A DNA stretch of 64,000 bases from Dyadobacter sp. Leaf189 (GTDB lineage Bacteria; Bacteroidota; Bacteroidia; Cytophagales; Spirosomataceae). A program made the position numbers and the translations under genes. Positions 47,296 to 54,915 of this stretch are shown here, in pieces (positions within the stretch are counted from its first letter, which is position 1; every line of letters begins with the position of its first letter). The DNA is taken from positions 182,537-246,536 of the forward strand of contig NZ_LMPS01000004.1 in NCBI RefSeq assembly GCF_001424405.1, in the 5' to 3' direction. A model generated the notes under the pieces. That model was not told the origin of the DNA, did not search any database, and saw only the letters and a program-made list of their open reading frames with translations.

Positions 47296-47296
47296 T

Positions 47297-47488
47297 TTAC
47301 CAGAGCTTTTCTTCTTTCATGAAGCCGGTGGCAGTCAAAATCTGCATGAGGATGCTTGTTACCAGCATAGCTCTTACCACAATAAACATGGCGCGATAGT
47401 CAGCCTGCGGTTCAAGAACGATCACTAAATAGTAGAGGAGAATATTGGACATTGCCAATACGAGGAAAGTAAAAATCTTGCTAATCAT
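47297..47488 (-). CDS. Small two-helix membrane protein, unknown
   Basis: A 63-residue protein from the ATG at 47488; a longer version would need a TTG at 47539. Two hydrophobic segments (IFTFLVLAMSNILLYYLVIV, and FIVVRAMLVTSILMQILTA) are joined by a short polar loop. Its stop lies one base from the convergent permease stop. No homology recognised. Confidence 0.5.
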   Translation of the reverse strand: MISKIFTFLVLAMSNILLYYLVIVLEPQADYRAMFIVVRAMLVTSILMQILTATGFMKEEKLW

Positions 47489-47554
47489 GTCTTCCGGGTT
47501 TCTACTACGAAGATAATAAAGGAAGGAGGAGCTGTGCAAATGAAAGGGGCTTGT

Positions 47555-48334
47555 CTAAATGCAATATTTGTTAAACCAGCCAGCGGTATTCGACAGATCC
47601 GTTTCATCCCAAACCTTCTCATCACCTACCTTCCGAAAGTGGCCGACGAGCCGAAATGGTGCATTGTCTATTGAGTTATCAAAGAAAAATGCCTGATAAG
47701 CGATATCGTTCGCTTGTCGCACGAACCCTAATGATCGGTAATACCGGCTTTCAATGCGATCCGCAGGCACACTATGTCCTTTCTTCTTAACCCGGAGTGC
47801 AACACGGTATTTGTTTATTTCGGCATCTTCCGTAGACACAAAGTATAAATAAACTTTGTAGCCCATCTCGGATGCGCGCCTCATGATATCCAAATTAGAT
47901 TCGTGTGAGAAAACGGTTTCGAATGAAAAACGTCTTTTTGCAGCCAGAAGCTTTTCCCGCAAAAAACGGACAATAATTTGTGCAAGCCTCTCGCAATTAG
48001 GTAGACGTTTGATTATAATCCTTAGCCCGCTAAGTTCAAACGAGTGGCTAAGCTCCTGAATGTTGAAGTTGGGATTCAGAAGTCCTGATTCACAGGCAAA
48101 GTCCAGGATTTCTTCCTTTGTACTCTCCACTTCATAAGAAGAAAAGGTAAATGTGCCTTTTCTGATTGCGACGGCAATATCATCTGCATTGACGTAGATA
48201 CCCAAATAAAGTGGCTTTCCGTTAACTACTGTCTCACCAATTGACTTTATGACGGTGCTTTTTCCTGACCCATTTGGGCCAGCGAAAATACGGAGACGAA
48301 GTTCTTGATGTGATAGTGTGTTGTTGTCTTTCAA
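47555..48334 (-). CDS. Zeta-toxin-like P-loop kinase
   Basis: A 259-residue protein with Walker A GPNGSGKST (19-27), a following NADDIA loop (Asp52/Asp53 candidates for the base), and FSFETVFSHESNLDIMRRA with YKVYLYFVSTEDAEINKYRV and the Arg-rich ESRYYRSL segment, as in zeta/PezT-like kinases. Zeta toxins phosphorylate UDP-N-acetylglucosamine or related sugars and block wall synthesis; here the substrate is unproven. The only usable start is TTG at 48334: the upstream in-frame codon run ends in the TAG stop of the preceding gene, six bases away. The pair looks like an operon with the small gene upstream. Confidence 0.78.
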   Translation of the reverse strand: MKDNNTLSHQELRLRIFAGPNGSGKSTVIKSIGETVVNGKPLYLGIYVNADDIAVAIRKGTFTFSSYEVESTKEEILDFACESGLLNPNFNIQELSHSFELSGLRIIIKRLPNCERLAQIIVRFLREKLLAAKRRFSFETVFSHESNLDIMRRASEMGYKVYLYFVSTEDAEINKYRVALRVKKKGHSVPADRIESRYYRSLGFVRQANDIAYQAFFFDNSIDNAPFRLVGHFRKVGDEKVWDETDLSNTAGWFNKYCI

Positions 48335-48340
48335 TTTTGG

Positions 48341-48556
48341 CTAACCTTTCAACTCCTTGATTTTCTCAACAGATCCGTCCGCAAAGCGTTTCACGACCCA
48401 CCCGTCTGTCACGGTTACTACATAGCCCATGATCTGCATTGCTTCCTTGGCAGCAGCCCTCCCCGCGCTTTGTGCACGACTGATCAGCAAGCGCTTAGTT
48501 AGGTATGGATTACTTCTTGAAGCTCGTCCTGATGCACTTTTTTCTTTCGCTTTCAT
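48341..48556 (-). CDS. Small protein upstream of zeta-like kinase, putative antitoxin
   Basis: A 71-residue basic protein. The N-terminal ~20 residues are Ser/Lys/Arg-rich; then LISRAQSAGRAAAKEAMQIM forms a helix and GYVVTVTDGWVVKRFADGSV a beta hairpin. The DGWVV...DGS motif is one I associate with small genes next to zeta-like kinases in Bacteroidota, from memory. It does not resemble the classic epsilon antitoxin. Six bases separate it from the kinase start, which supports coupled translation. Antitoxin function is inferred from position. Confidence 0.65.
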   Translation of the reverse strand: MKAKEKSASGRASRSNPYLTKRLLISRAQSAGRAAAKEAMQIMGYVVTVTDGWVVKRFADGSVEKIKELKG

Positions 48557-48692
48557 ATATCGAAGCTACTAAATTTATCGCACACCAACAGCTACATTGG
48601 ATCAATTGACGAACGCCGAAAAAAAAGTATATCAGGAGTATTTTCACAAAAACAAACAATCTTTATATTTAATTAAATTATATAATAGCCCT

Positions 48693-49517
48693 ATGAAAAA
48701 TCTGATCTTGTTTTTTGTACTGCTGCTTGCAGGGTGCTCTCAGCAGAATGAGAATGCGCAGGACATTGCTTTTCAAGTTGAAATGCCTGCTTCGCCTCCG
48801 AAGGTGCCCAGCGAAAATGGGGTAAAACCTGCGTCTGCAAACGATGCTGCGATCCCACGCAAGCTGATCAGGGAAGGTGAGCTTGCATTTGAAACCACCA
48901 ATCCGGAAAACACAAGAAAGCAAATTACCACGGCCGCTGCGGCAAATGAGGCTTATATCGCAACCGATCAGCAGACCAAATCTTACGACAGGATCAATTA
49001 TGTGATGCTGGTGCGGATACCCGCTGCCCGGTTTGACAGCTTCATAAATGCCGCCACAAAAGGAATCAGCCATTTTGACAAGAAAGAAATCAGGGTCAGG
49101 GATGTGACGGCAGAGTACATCGATAGCGAGGCCCGGCTGAAAACGAAGAAGGATATTGAAAACCGTTACAAGCAATTGCTTGCAAAAGCATCTTCCGTAG
49201 CCGACATTCTGGCGATTGAAAAAGAGCTCGGCGCCATCAGGACAGAAATTGAGGCAACCGAAGGACAACTGAAACTCTTGAAAGACCAGGTACAATATGC
49301 GACGCTGCAGATTGAGTTCTACACAGTTAGCGGTGGCTCATCGTCATTCATGCAGGAGCTTGGCATTTCTTTTTCAGAAGGCTGGGATAACCTTCGTGCC
49401 TTCTCTCTGACCATGATCAGCATATGGCCATTTCTGCTGATCGTTCCTTTTCTTTGGTTTATATTCAGTCGCGTCAGAAACAGGAAGGTCAAACAACGTT
49501 CGCCAGAAGAGGTTTAA
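48693..49517 (+). CDS. DUF4349 lipoprotein
   Basis: A 274-residue protein from the ATG at 48693; the open frame upstream begins only with TTG. Lipobox LLLAGC (Cys ~15). The DUF4349 domain includes RKLIREGELAFETTNPENT, YVMLVRIPAARFDSFI and a coiled coil (ARLKTKKDIENRYKQLLAKA, LAIEKELGAIRTEIEATEGQ). A membrane helix lies near the C-terminus (~236-256, MISIWPFLLIVPFLWFIFS) with a basic tail. The family's function is unknown. Monocistronic. Confidence 0.85.
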   Translation: MKNLILFFVLLLAGCSQQNENAQDIAFQVEMPASPPKVPSENGVKPASANDAAIPRKLIREGELAFETTNPENTRKQITTAAAANEAYIATDQQTKSYDRINYVMLVRIPAARFDSFINAATKGISHFDKKEIRVRDVTAEYIDSEARLKTKKDIENRYKQLLAKASSVADILAIEKELGAIRTEIEATEGQLKLLKDQVQYATLQIEFYTVSGGSSSFMQELGISFSEGWDNLRAFSLTMISIWPFLLIVPFLWFIFSRVRNRKVKQRSPEEV

Positions 49518-49595
49518 AGCACTGAAAACTGTCACATAATCTGCCCCAGATCGCTCTATTGTCAACTTAATCTTGGCTTGATCAACAATTGAGAT

Positions 49596-49619
49596 TATTT
49601 GATAATTTTGTATCAAATA
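49596..49619 (+). promoter_or_regulatory. Promoter with overlapping palindrome for the response regulator gene
   Basis: TAATTTTG (49603-49610) matches the TAnnTTTG -7 box, with TTG at 49578-49580 as a -33 candidate (22-bp spacing). TATTTGATA (49596-49604) and TATCAAATA (49611-49619) form a perfect 9-bp inverted repeat around the -7 box, ending 10 bp before the ATG. A protein bound there would block transcription. Confidence 0.5.
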
Positions 49620-49629
49620 CAAATACGAT

Positions 49630-50034
49630 ATGGAAGAAGGTCAGACAGTCCATCTTGCAGATGATGACGAAGACGATAGAATGCTGATTAAGGATGCACT
49701 GGAAGAGGCGAATGCAAATGTGAAGGTGGTTGAAGCGGAGGACGGAAAGGAGCTGCTGGAAAATGTGAAAGACTCCGATGACCTTTCTAACACCGTGGTG
49801 ATGGTGGATATGAATATGCCAAAAATGAACGGTATTGAAGCCATCAAGGAAATCAGATCAGATTCGGAACTGGCTGCATTGCCGACAGTAATGCTATCTA
49901 CCTCTGACAATCCCGACCTAAAAAAGAAAGCATTAGCAGCTGGTGCAGACGATTTCTTCGTAAAACCGAACAGTTTCCGGGTGTTGCTGGAAATTGTTAA
50001 CAAAATCCTTTTCAAATTTTTGAAGAAAAGTTAG
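49630..50034 (+). CDS. Stand-alone response regulator receiver protein
   Basis: A 134-residue single receiver domain with no output domain. The acidic pocket (DDDEDD at 11-16), phospho-acceptor Asp60 in VDMNMPKMNG, Ser90/Thr91 and Lys112 (FVKPNSF) are intact. The DDDEDD and VKPNSF features are typical of Bacteroidota receivers that partner GAF or PAS histidine kinases; the kinase at 51053-52309 is a possible partner. Confidence 0.92.
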   Translation: MEEGQTVHLADDDEDDRMLIKDALEEANANVKVVEAEDGKELLENVKDSDDLSNTVVMVDMNMPKMNGIEAIKEIRSDSELAALPTVMLSTSDNPDLKKKALAAGADDFFVKPNSFRVLLEIVNKILFKFLKKS

Positions 50035-50124
50035 GCTGCAAATACAGCTGGCGAAACTGGCATTCACGCCAAACACATATATTACACAACCCGACAATCG
50101 TTGTCCCAACCGCCCCCCGCGAAT

Positions 50125-50139
50125 GTCCCTTTTAGGGAC
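50125..50139. other. Short hairpin between response regulator and VOC gene
   Basis: GTCCCTTTTAGGGAC (50125-50139) forms a 6-bp stem with a three-base loop. The downstream sequence is only moderately T-rich (GATTTGGTTT), so terminator function for the response regulator gene is possible but weak. Confidence 0.4.
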
Positions 50140-50216
50140 GATTTGGTTTGAGAAGGCAGCTTAATTTTGGTTTTCCAAAACTTAAACAAAACCTGTCAAC
50201 CAAAAACATTCTCATC

Positions 50217-50642
50217 ATGCCGAAAATAAACACTTACCTCAACTTCGATGGCAATGCAGAAGAGGCTTTTACCTTTTACAAATCTGTATTCGGTGGTGAA
50301 TTCATGGCTGTAAACCGCATGTCGGAAATGCCCGGAACTGAGCAGCTTCCTGAAAATGAGCGGAACCGCGTCATGCATATCTCGCTTCCAATCGGTAAGG
50401 ATGACGTTTTGATGGCATCCGATATCCTGCCTTCCGCAGGCCACACACTCAGCATGGGCAACTATGCTTACATTTCCGTGTTTGCTGATAACCGCGAAGA
50501 GGCCGATCGTCTTTTCAATGGCCTTTCAGTAGGCGGCAAGATTGAAATGCCAATGGAAGATGCTTTCTGGGGTGATTATTTCGGCAGCTTTCAGGACAAA
50601 TACGGGGTGAACTGGATGATCAACTTTCCTAGTCACAGCTGA
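50217..50642 (+). CDS. VOC-family (PhnB/glyoxalase-like) protein
   Basis: A 141-residue protein from the ATG at 50217. It has the PhnB-type VOC pattern: INTYLNFDGNAEEAFTFYKS, FGGEF, LPIGKDDVLMASD, SVFADNREEADRLFNGLS and FWGDYFGSFQDKYGVNWMIN. Known members of this group bind a metal in a paired beta-alpha-beta fold, but their reactions are mostly unknown. Monocistronic, closed by the terminator at 50682-50711. Confidence 0.88.
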   Translation: MPKINTYLNFDGNAEEAFTFYKSVFGGEFMAVNRMSEMPGTEQLPENERNRVMHISLPIGKDDVLMASDILPSAGHTLSMGNYAYISVFADNREEADRLFNGLSVGGKIEMPMEDAFWGDYFGSFQDKYGVNWMINFPSHS

Positions 50643-50681
50643 TCCCAATGCAATGGGCTAACATTCTCTTTTTTACAATAG

Positions 50682-50711
50682 ACCGGGCCGGCTGACTGGC
50701 TCGGTTTTTTT
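50682..50711 (+). terminator. Intrinsic terminator
   Basis: ACCGGGCC (50682-50689) pairs with GGCTCGGT (50698-50705) with one G-T wobble and is followed by seven T (50705-50711). It closes the VOC gene. Confidence 0.88.
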
Positions 50712-50739
50712 GTTTGTAGTTAGAAAAAACATCAACAAA

Positions 50740-50994
50740 ATGGCTACTTCAGACAAAAACCAATCGAGTCAAAAAGAAAATGAAGCAAATGACGCTGCGG
50801 CACTCAAAGGCTCTAATACCGTGAAAGATCCTGATCAATGGACAACCGGCGACGAACCGATGACAGGCGCACAGCAATCTTATCTGAAAACGCTTTCGGA
50901 CGAAGCAGGAGTTGAATTTGACGATAAGCTGACCAAAGCAGAAGCTTCGAAAAAAATCGATGAATTACAGCATCAGACCGGCCGCGGATTATAG
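50740..50994 (+). CDS. DUF3072 protein
   Basis: An 84-residue acidic protein from the ATG at 50740. The N-terminal ~25 residues are low-complexity and polar. The DUF3072 core is DPDQWTTGDEPMTGAQQSYL with KTLSDEAGVEFDDKLTKAEA after it. Function unknown; the core resembles a short SAP-like helix pair. It stands alone between a terminator and the convergent histidine kinase. Confidence 0.85.
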   Translation: MATSDKNQSSQKENEANDAAALKGSNTVKDPDQWTTGDEPMTGAQQSYLKTLSDEAGVEFDDKLTKAEASKKIDELQHQTGRGL

Positions 50995-51052
50995 GCTCGC
51001 ATCAGTTAACATTTCATAGGATTATTTAGTGGGTTTCGCCCTGTGGTAAGTG

Positions 51053-52309
51053 TTAATGACTCGCCGCGGGGCGTCTTTTTAGAGGAAGCGTCACCACAAA
51101 GAGCGTCCCTTTTCCTTCTACTGACTGGGCAGTAATGCGGCCGCCGTGATTGCTCACGATCTTACGGCAGTAGGCAAGAGAATTACCCTCTGTCTGCCCG
51201 CTTTTGTAGCCGGGGAATTTTGAGAAAATATCGAAAATACGTTCCAGGTGCGTTTCTGAGAACCCTGAACCATTGTCCTGAATCTGTAATTCTAACATTT
51301 CTTTCCCTTTTGCCAGCCGGTCTGCCGCGCTGTTTTCCTGCGGGATTTTGGTGGAAATCTCTATCAAATGCGCACCATCTGTTTTAGGAAACTGCATTGA
51401 ATTGGTGATCAGGTTACTAAACAGCTGCGCCATTTGAAAACGGTTTGCAATTACGGTAGGAAGCGCGCTCACCTGCACACTGGCACCCGCTGCTTCAAGC
51501 CTCGGAGATAGCAGCTCTGTTACTTCTGATACCACATCGTTCAGATTCACCGCTTCGAAATTCGTCTCATTGTACAGCTCGGCAAATTCAGAAAGCTCGG
51601 TAACAATGGATGAAAATTGCTGTGCGCAGGTATCGACTTTCTCGGCGTAGATCCGGGCTTTGGACGTATCGTTTTTGTCAGTAGCGTCGATGAGCATTCC
51701 CGTAAACACACGCATTTTGCGCAGCGGCTCCTGCAGATTGTGATTAGAAATGAAATGGAACTGGTGATTGATATTAATAGAATCTGCAAGCTGGTGATTC
51801 AGGTCGCTCACTGCCTGCCTGCTTTTTTCAACAGTTTCTATATTTTGTAAATGGAATGAAATCAGGTCTGTGAACATTTCAAACATCCCTACTGTCTTCA
51901 CGTCGCTGAGTGCGGCCGGTTTGGGATCAATGGCGCAGAGCGTGCCAAAGAACTGTCCGTTTCTCAGGAAAATCGGAACGGAAATGTAGCTTTTGAAACC
52001 GTAAGTTCGGGGAGTGTGATGATTGCAGTAAATACCGTCTTCATCCACATTATCGATAACTACCAGCTCGTGGCGCTGCCTGATTTCGTTACATATTGTC
52101 GTTTCCAGCGGCAACTCTTCGCCCTGCTTCAAGCCGAATTCGATTTCATCCCGAACGCTGCATGCCAGCCACTTTTCATCTGTTACCCTCGCCACTGCCG
52201 CAAATCCCATTCCGGTTGATTTGCAGATCACTTCAAGCATTTTGGGGATTATCGGAATTTGCTCGATCCTTGCCAGGTCGTCAAGGAAACTTTTATCAAG
52301 ACTCTTCAT
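51053..52309 (-). CDS. GAF-domain sensor histidine kinase, ATP lid degenerate
   Basis: A 418-residue soluble kinase from the ATG at 52309 (MKSLDKSFLDD; another ATG at 52321). GAF domain ~15-160 (FAAVARVTDEKWLACSVRDE, the SYISVPIFLRNGQFFGTLCA region). The dimerisation helix has FISNHNLQEPLRKM, with His190 as acceptor. N box NLITNSMQF and G1 box DNGSGF are recognisable, but the G2 position reads GNSLAYCRKIV instead of GxGxGLAICKKIV. Reduced or altered ATP binding is possible. It converges with the DUF3072 gene. Confidence 0.88.
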   Translation of the reverse strand: MKSLDKSFLDDLARIEQIPIIPKMLEVICKSTGMGFAAVARVTDEKWLACSVRDEIEFGLKQGEELPLETTICNEIRQRHELVVIDNVDEDGIYCNHHTPRTYGFKSYISVPIFLRNGQFFGTLCAIDPKPAALSDVKTVGMFEMFTDLISFHLQNIETVEKSRQAVSDLNHQLADSININHQFHFISNHNLQEPLRKMRVFTGMLIDATDKNDTSKARIYAEKVDTCAQQFSSIVTELSEFAELYNETNFEAVNLNDVVSEVTELLSPRLEAAGASVQVSALPTVIANRFQMAQLFSNLITNSMQFPKTDGAHLIEISTKIPQENSAADRLAKGKEMLELQIQDNGSGFSETHLERIFDIFSKFPGYKSGQTEGNSLAYCRKIVSNHGGRITAQSVEGKGTLFVVTLPLKRRPAASH

Positions 52310-52479
52310 TATGAGGTGCATTTCTTCAAATCTACACAAAGTCGATCTGCATCAAAAGCAATTCCGGTTGTTTTTATAATAAAGCGCCGGACGAAGTACC
52401 AGCTACATTCCAGCAACAGATCGCAAGATTTTTCTGGAAATTTATCCATAAATTGACCTTTCTTAATATTCACAATACA

Positions 52480-53436
52480 ATGATCAAATTATCCCGACTT
52501 AACCTGAAAAGGCTTTTCTGCCTTGCATTATCCGCCGCTTCCATTGCCGCTGCGCCGCTGGAAGCAAAACCACTCGCCTCACCTTTGGAAGGCCGCTGGG
52601 ACATTACCGTGGACAGAGACGGCAAGCCTGCCCCGTCCTGGCTTGAAGTACGCCACTCTGGTACCAAAACATTGGTTGGACAGTTTACCAGCTTCTCCGG
52701 CAGCGCCCGCCCCATTGCAGAGGTACAATTTGCTGATGGGAAATTTAAATTCGAGATCCCCCCACAATGGGAGCGCGGTGACAAGAACCTGACCGTCGAA
52801 GGTACTATATCAGGCGAAACACTGAGCGGCTCAATGACCACTCCGGAAGGAAAAACCTACACCTGGAAAGGAGTTCGCGCTCCTGCACTCCGCGGAAAAG
52901 GAACTCCCGCGTGGGGTACCCCTGTGAAGCTCACTGCCGGCAATGAAATCAAAGGCTGGCATGCAGTAGGAGGCGAAAATCAATGGGTCGCCGAAAACGG
53001 TATTTTGCGCAGCCCTAAATCAGGCGCTAACCTGATCACTGACCAGAAATTCGGCGACTTCAAGCTGCACATCGAGTTCCGCATTCCGAAAGGAAGCAAC
53101 AGCGGGATTTACCTGAGAGGCAGATACGAGGTGCAGGTAACCGACAGCAAAGGAATGGAGCCTGCGCTAGATCAAATGGGATCGGTTTACGGATTTATTG
53201 CTCCGAGTGAAATGGTTGCCAAAGACGCTGGTGAGTGGAATTCCTACGATATCACATTGATCGGCAGAATGCTGACGCTCGTGGCAAATGGCAAAACGGT
53301 GATCAGTAACCAGGAAATCCCGGGCATTACCGGCGGAGCGCTGGACAGCAACGAAGGAGAGCCGGGACCACTGTACATTCAGGGCGACCACGGTCCGGTG
53401 GAATACCGTAACATCGTGATTACCCCGGCTAAATAA
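52480..53436 (+). CDS. Exported DUF1080 protein (3-keto-disaccharide hydrolase family)
   Basis: A 318-residue exported protein from the ATG at 52480 (a TTG lies 27 bases upstream). Signal peptide LFCLALSAASIAAAPLEA. An N-terminal beta domain (~35-135; GRWDITVDRDGKPAPSWLEV) is followed by the DUF1080 jelly roll (~150-318): NEIKGWHAVGGENQWVAENG, FGDFKLHIEFRIPKGSNSGI, YEVQVTDS and PLYIQGDHGPVEYRNI. The Pfam family is named 3-keto-disaccharide hydrolase. The substrate of this one is not known; it stands alone. Confidence 0.88.
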   Translation: MIKLSRLNLKRLFCLALSAASIAAAPLEAKPLASPLEGRWDITVDRDGKPAPSWLEVRHSGTKTLVGQFTSFSGSARPIAEVQFADGKFKFEIPPQWERGDKNLTVEGTISGETLSGSMTTPEGKTYTWKGVRAPALRGKGTPAWGTPVKLTAGNEIKGWHAVGGENQWVAENGILRSPKSGANLITDQKFGDFKLHIEFRIPKGSNSGIYLRGRYEVQVTDSKGMEPALDQMGSVYGFIAPSEMVAKDAGEWNSYDITLIGRMLTLVANGKTVISNQEIPGITGGALDSNEGEPGPLYIQGDHGPVEYRNIVITPAK

Positions 53437-53576
53437 TGCTTTTTAGCGTGATTTGAGATTATTATGCCGCAACAGCGGCAGGCAATTCAGGAAGTTGAGC
53501 AGTTGCGGGCGGGTTAACTTGCCCGCGCTGCGCAACATCCGGTTGTTTCTTTAAGAATGAGATCAGGTTGTTGATT

Positions 53577-53978
53577 CTATCTGGATAAAAGCATTCTTTT
53601 TACCTGATCATTCCGCAGGCCCAATCCAACCCACACCAGGATTCCGAATACGAGTGCGAAATACAGCGGCTGTCCCGCACGCACCATAATCGCGATTGCC
53701 CCTCCGAGATAGCCCGTAATCAAAATGGCTCCCAGCACTGCTGTACGCGGGATGATGTACAATATCGTACTCAGCAGCAACACAATTCCAATACTTTGTA
53801 CCTGATCCACGGGCCAGCCCAGCTGCGCGGATCCCTCAATGGAATGCGGCTCTTTGATTACTTTCATGATCGCATCAAAAAGAAGGAATAACACGCACAA
53901 AGTACTGATGATTTTACCTGCCAATACACCTTTCGAAGACCTGGCTTTTACAGGCTCACTGCCAAATGTTGCTTCCAT
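53577..53978 (-). CDS. DoxX-like membrane protein
   Basis: A 133-residue protein with four hydrophobic segments (~22-42, ~63-80, ~83-100, ~105-122). FLLFDAIMKVIKEP, GWPVDQVQSIGIVLLLSTIL and TAVLGAILITGYLGGAI fit DoxX-like family proteins often found under oxidative-stress regulators. It lacks a regulator next to it. The 140 bp after its stop contain two GC-rich short hairpins (53466-53479; around 53502-53535) without T-tracts. Confidence 0.8.
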   Translation of the reverse strand: MEATFGSEPVKARSSKGVLAGKIISTLCVLFLLFDAIMKVIKEPHSIEGSAQLGWPVDQVQSIGIVLLLSTILYIIPRTAVLGAILITGYLGGAIAIMVRAGQPLYFALVFGILVWVGLGLRNDQVKRMLLSR

Positions 53979-54141
53979 GATTTCAGGAGTTTGAGTGTTT
54001 TATTTAAATGCTTTGACAATACAAAACTACTATCCCCGCGTACTCGGAACGCTGTGTGGATACGGCAATAAGAGGGGGTGTTTGCGACATCAAGTAGAAG
54101 ATTGCGTGTATCCCCTTATCTAGGCTGTAAAATCAGTAGGG

Positions 54142-54894
54142 ATGAGACAAATGTTTACCTATTACGCTAAAAATGCCATAATGCTGATCCGTTCACTTTT
54201 AATTATTGTTGCCACTTCCCTGATTTACAGCTGCAGGAGTGCGAAAGACAGTCCGAAGTTCAATTTCGCAGACGGCGTTTATCATACCGAGCTCAAAGGA
54301 AAGAACCGGCAGGTTTACATTGAAAATACCGAAGATTCCATCGTGGTCTATTCCCTGCAGAAAGGCTGGAAAAGAATGGACCTGAAAAGTACCACCATGC
54401 AGAAAAAGTCTTATCCGCAGAAGTCAGACAAGGAAACGCTCGGGGCAAATAAGTACTGGCAGAATGGTTTTGATGTAGATATCCTCACGATTCCGCTCAA
54501 ATTTCGTCCTACTGCTGAATCGTTTCCGAAGCAGTTCAGCAACAATGTAAATGGGGTCGTTTACCTTGGATACCGTTCAGATATTTACCGCCTTTCTTAC
54601 AAAAAGAACCCGATCGGCAGGGTCACGCAGGATGTAAAGCATTACGGAATTTCGGCGGGACTGATTACGGGTCTTGGCGTAACAGCTATGAACCCGTGGG
54701 TTACCAACAATGCGATTAATATTGAGTACGACGGGCTGGTCTGGTCGAAAGGCGTGGCGGTACTGATGGGGTTAAATCAGATTACATTCGGTATCATCGG
54801 CGGACTGGACCACCTTCTCGATAAAAACCGCGACAGCTGGATTTACCATGGAAAACCTTATATAGGGCTGGCTGTGGGCTTAAATCTTAATTAA
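54142..54894 (+). CDS. Lipoprotein, unknown function
   Basis: A 250-residue protein. With the ATG at 54142 or the internal ATG at 54181 (MLIRSLLIIVATSLIYSC) it carries a lipoprotein signal with Cys31 or Cys18; the shorter form gives a more usual signal length. The middle is beta-rich (GVYHTELKGKNRQVYIENTE, DILTIPLKFRP), and the end has Gly-rich hydrophobic strands (YGISAGLITGLGVTAM, ITFGIIGGLDHLLDKN) closing with PYIGLAVGLNLN, like a small outer-membrane barrel. I do not recognise a family. Confidence 0.7.
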   Translation: MRQMFTYYAKNAIMLIRSLLIIVATSLIYSCRSAKDSPKFNFADGVYHTELKGKNRQVYIENTEDSIVVYSLQKGWKRMDLKSTTMQKKSYPQKSDKETLGANKYWQNGFDVDILTIPLKFRPTAESFPKQFSNNVNGVVYLGYRSDIYRLSYKKNPIGRVTQDVKHYGISAGLITGLGVTAMNPWVTNNAINIEYDGLVWSKGVAVLMGLNQITFGIIGGLDHLLDKNRDSWIYHGKPYIGLAVGLNLN

Positions 54895-54915
54895 GCGCCA
54901 CAACCATTTTTGTTA

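Noticed and set aside
53460-53540. GC-rich hairpins between the DUF1080 and DoxX-like genes as a terminator
   Set aside because: GCCGC-AACA-GCGGC and the GTTGCGGGC...GCCCGCGC fold lack a T-tract on either strand, so terminator function is not supported.
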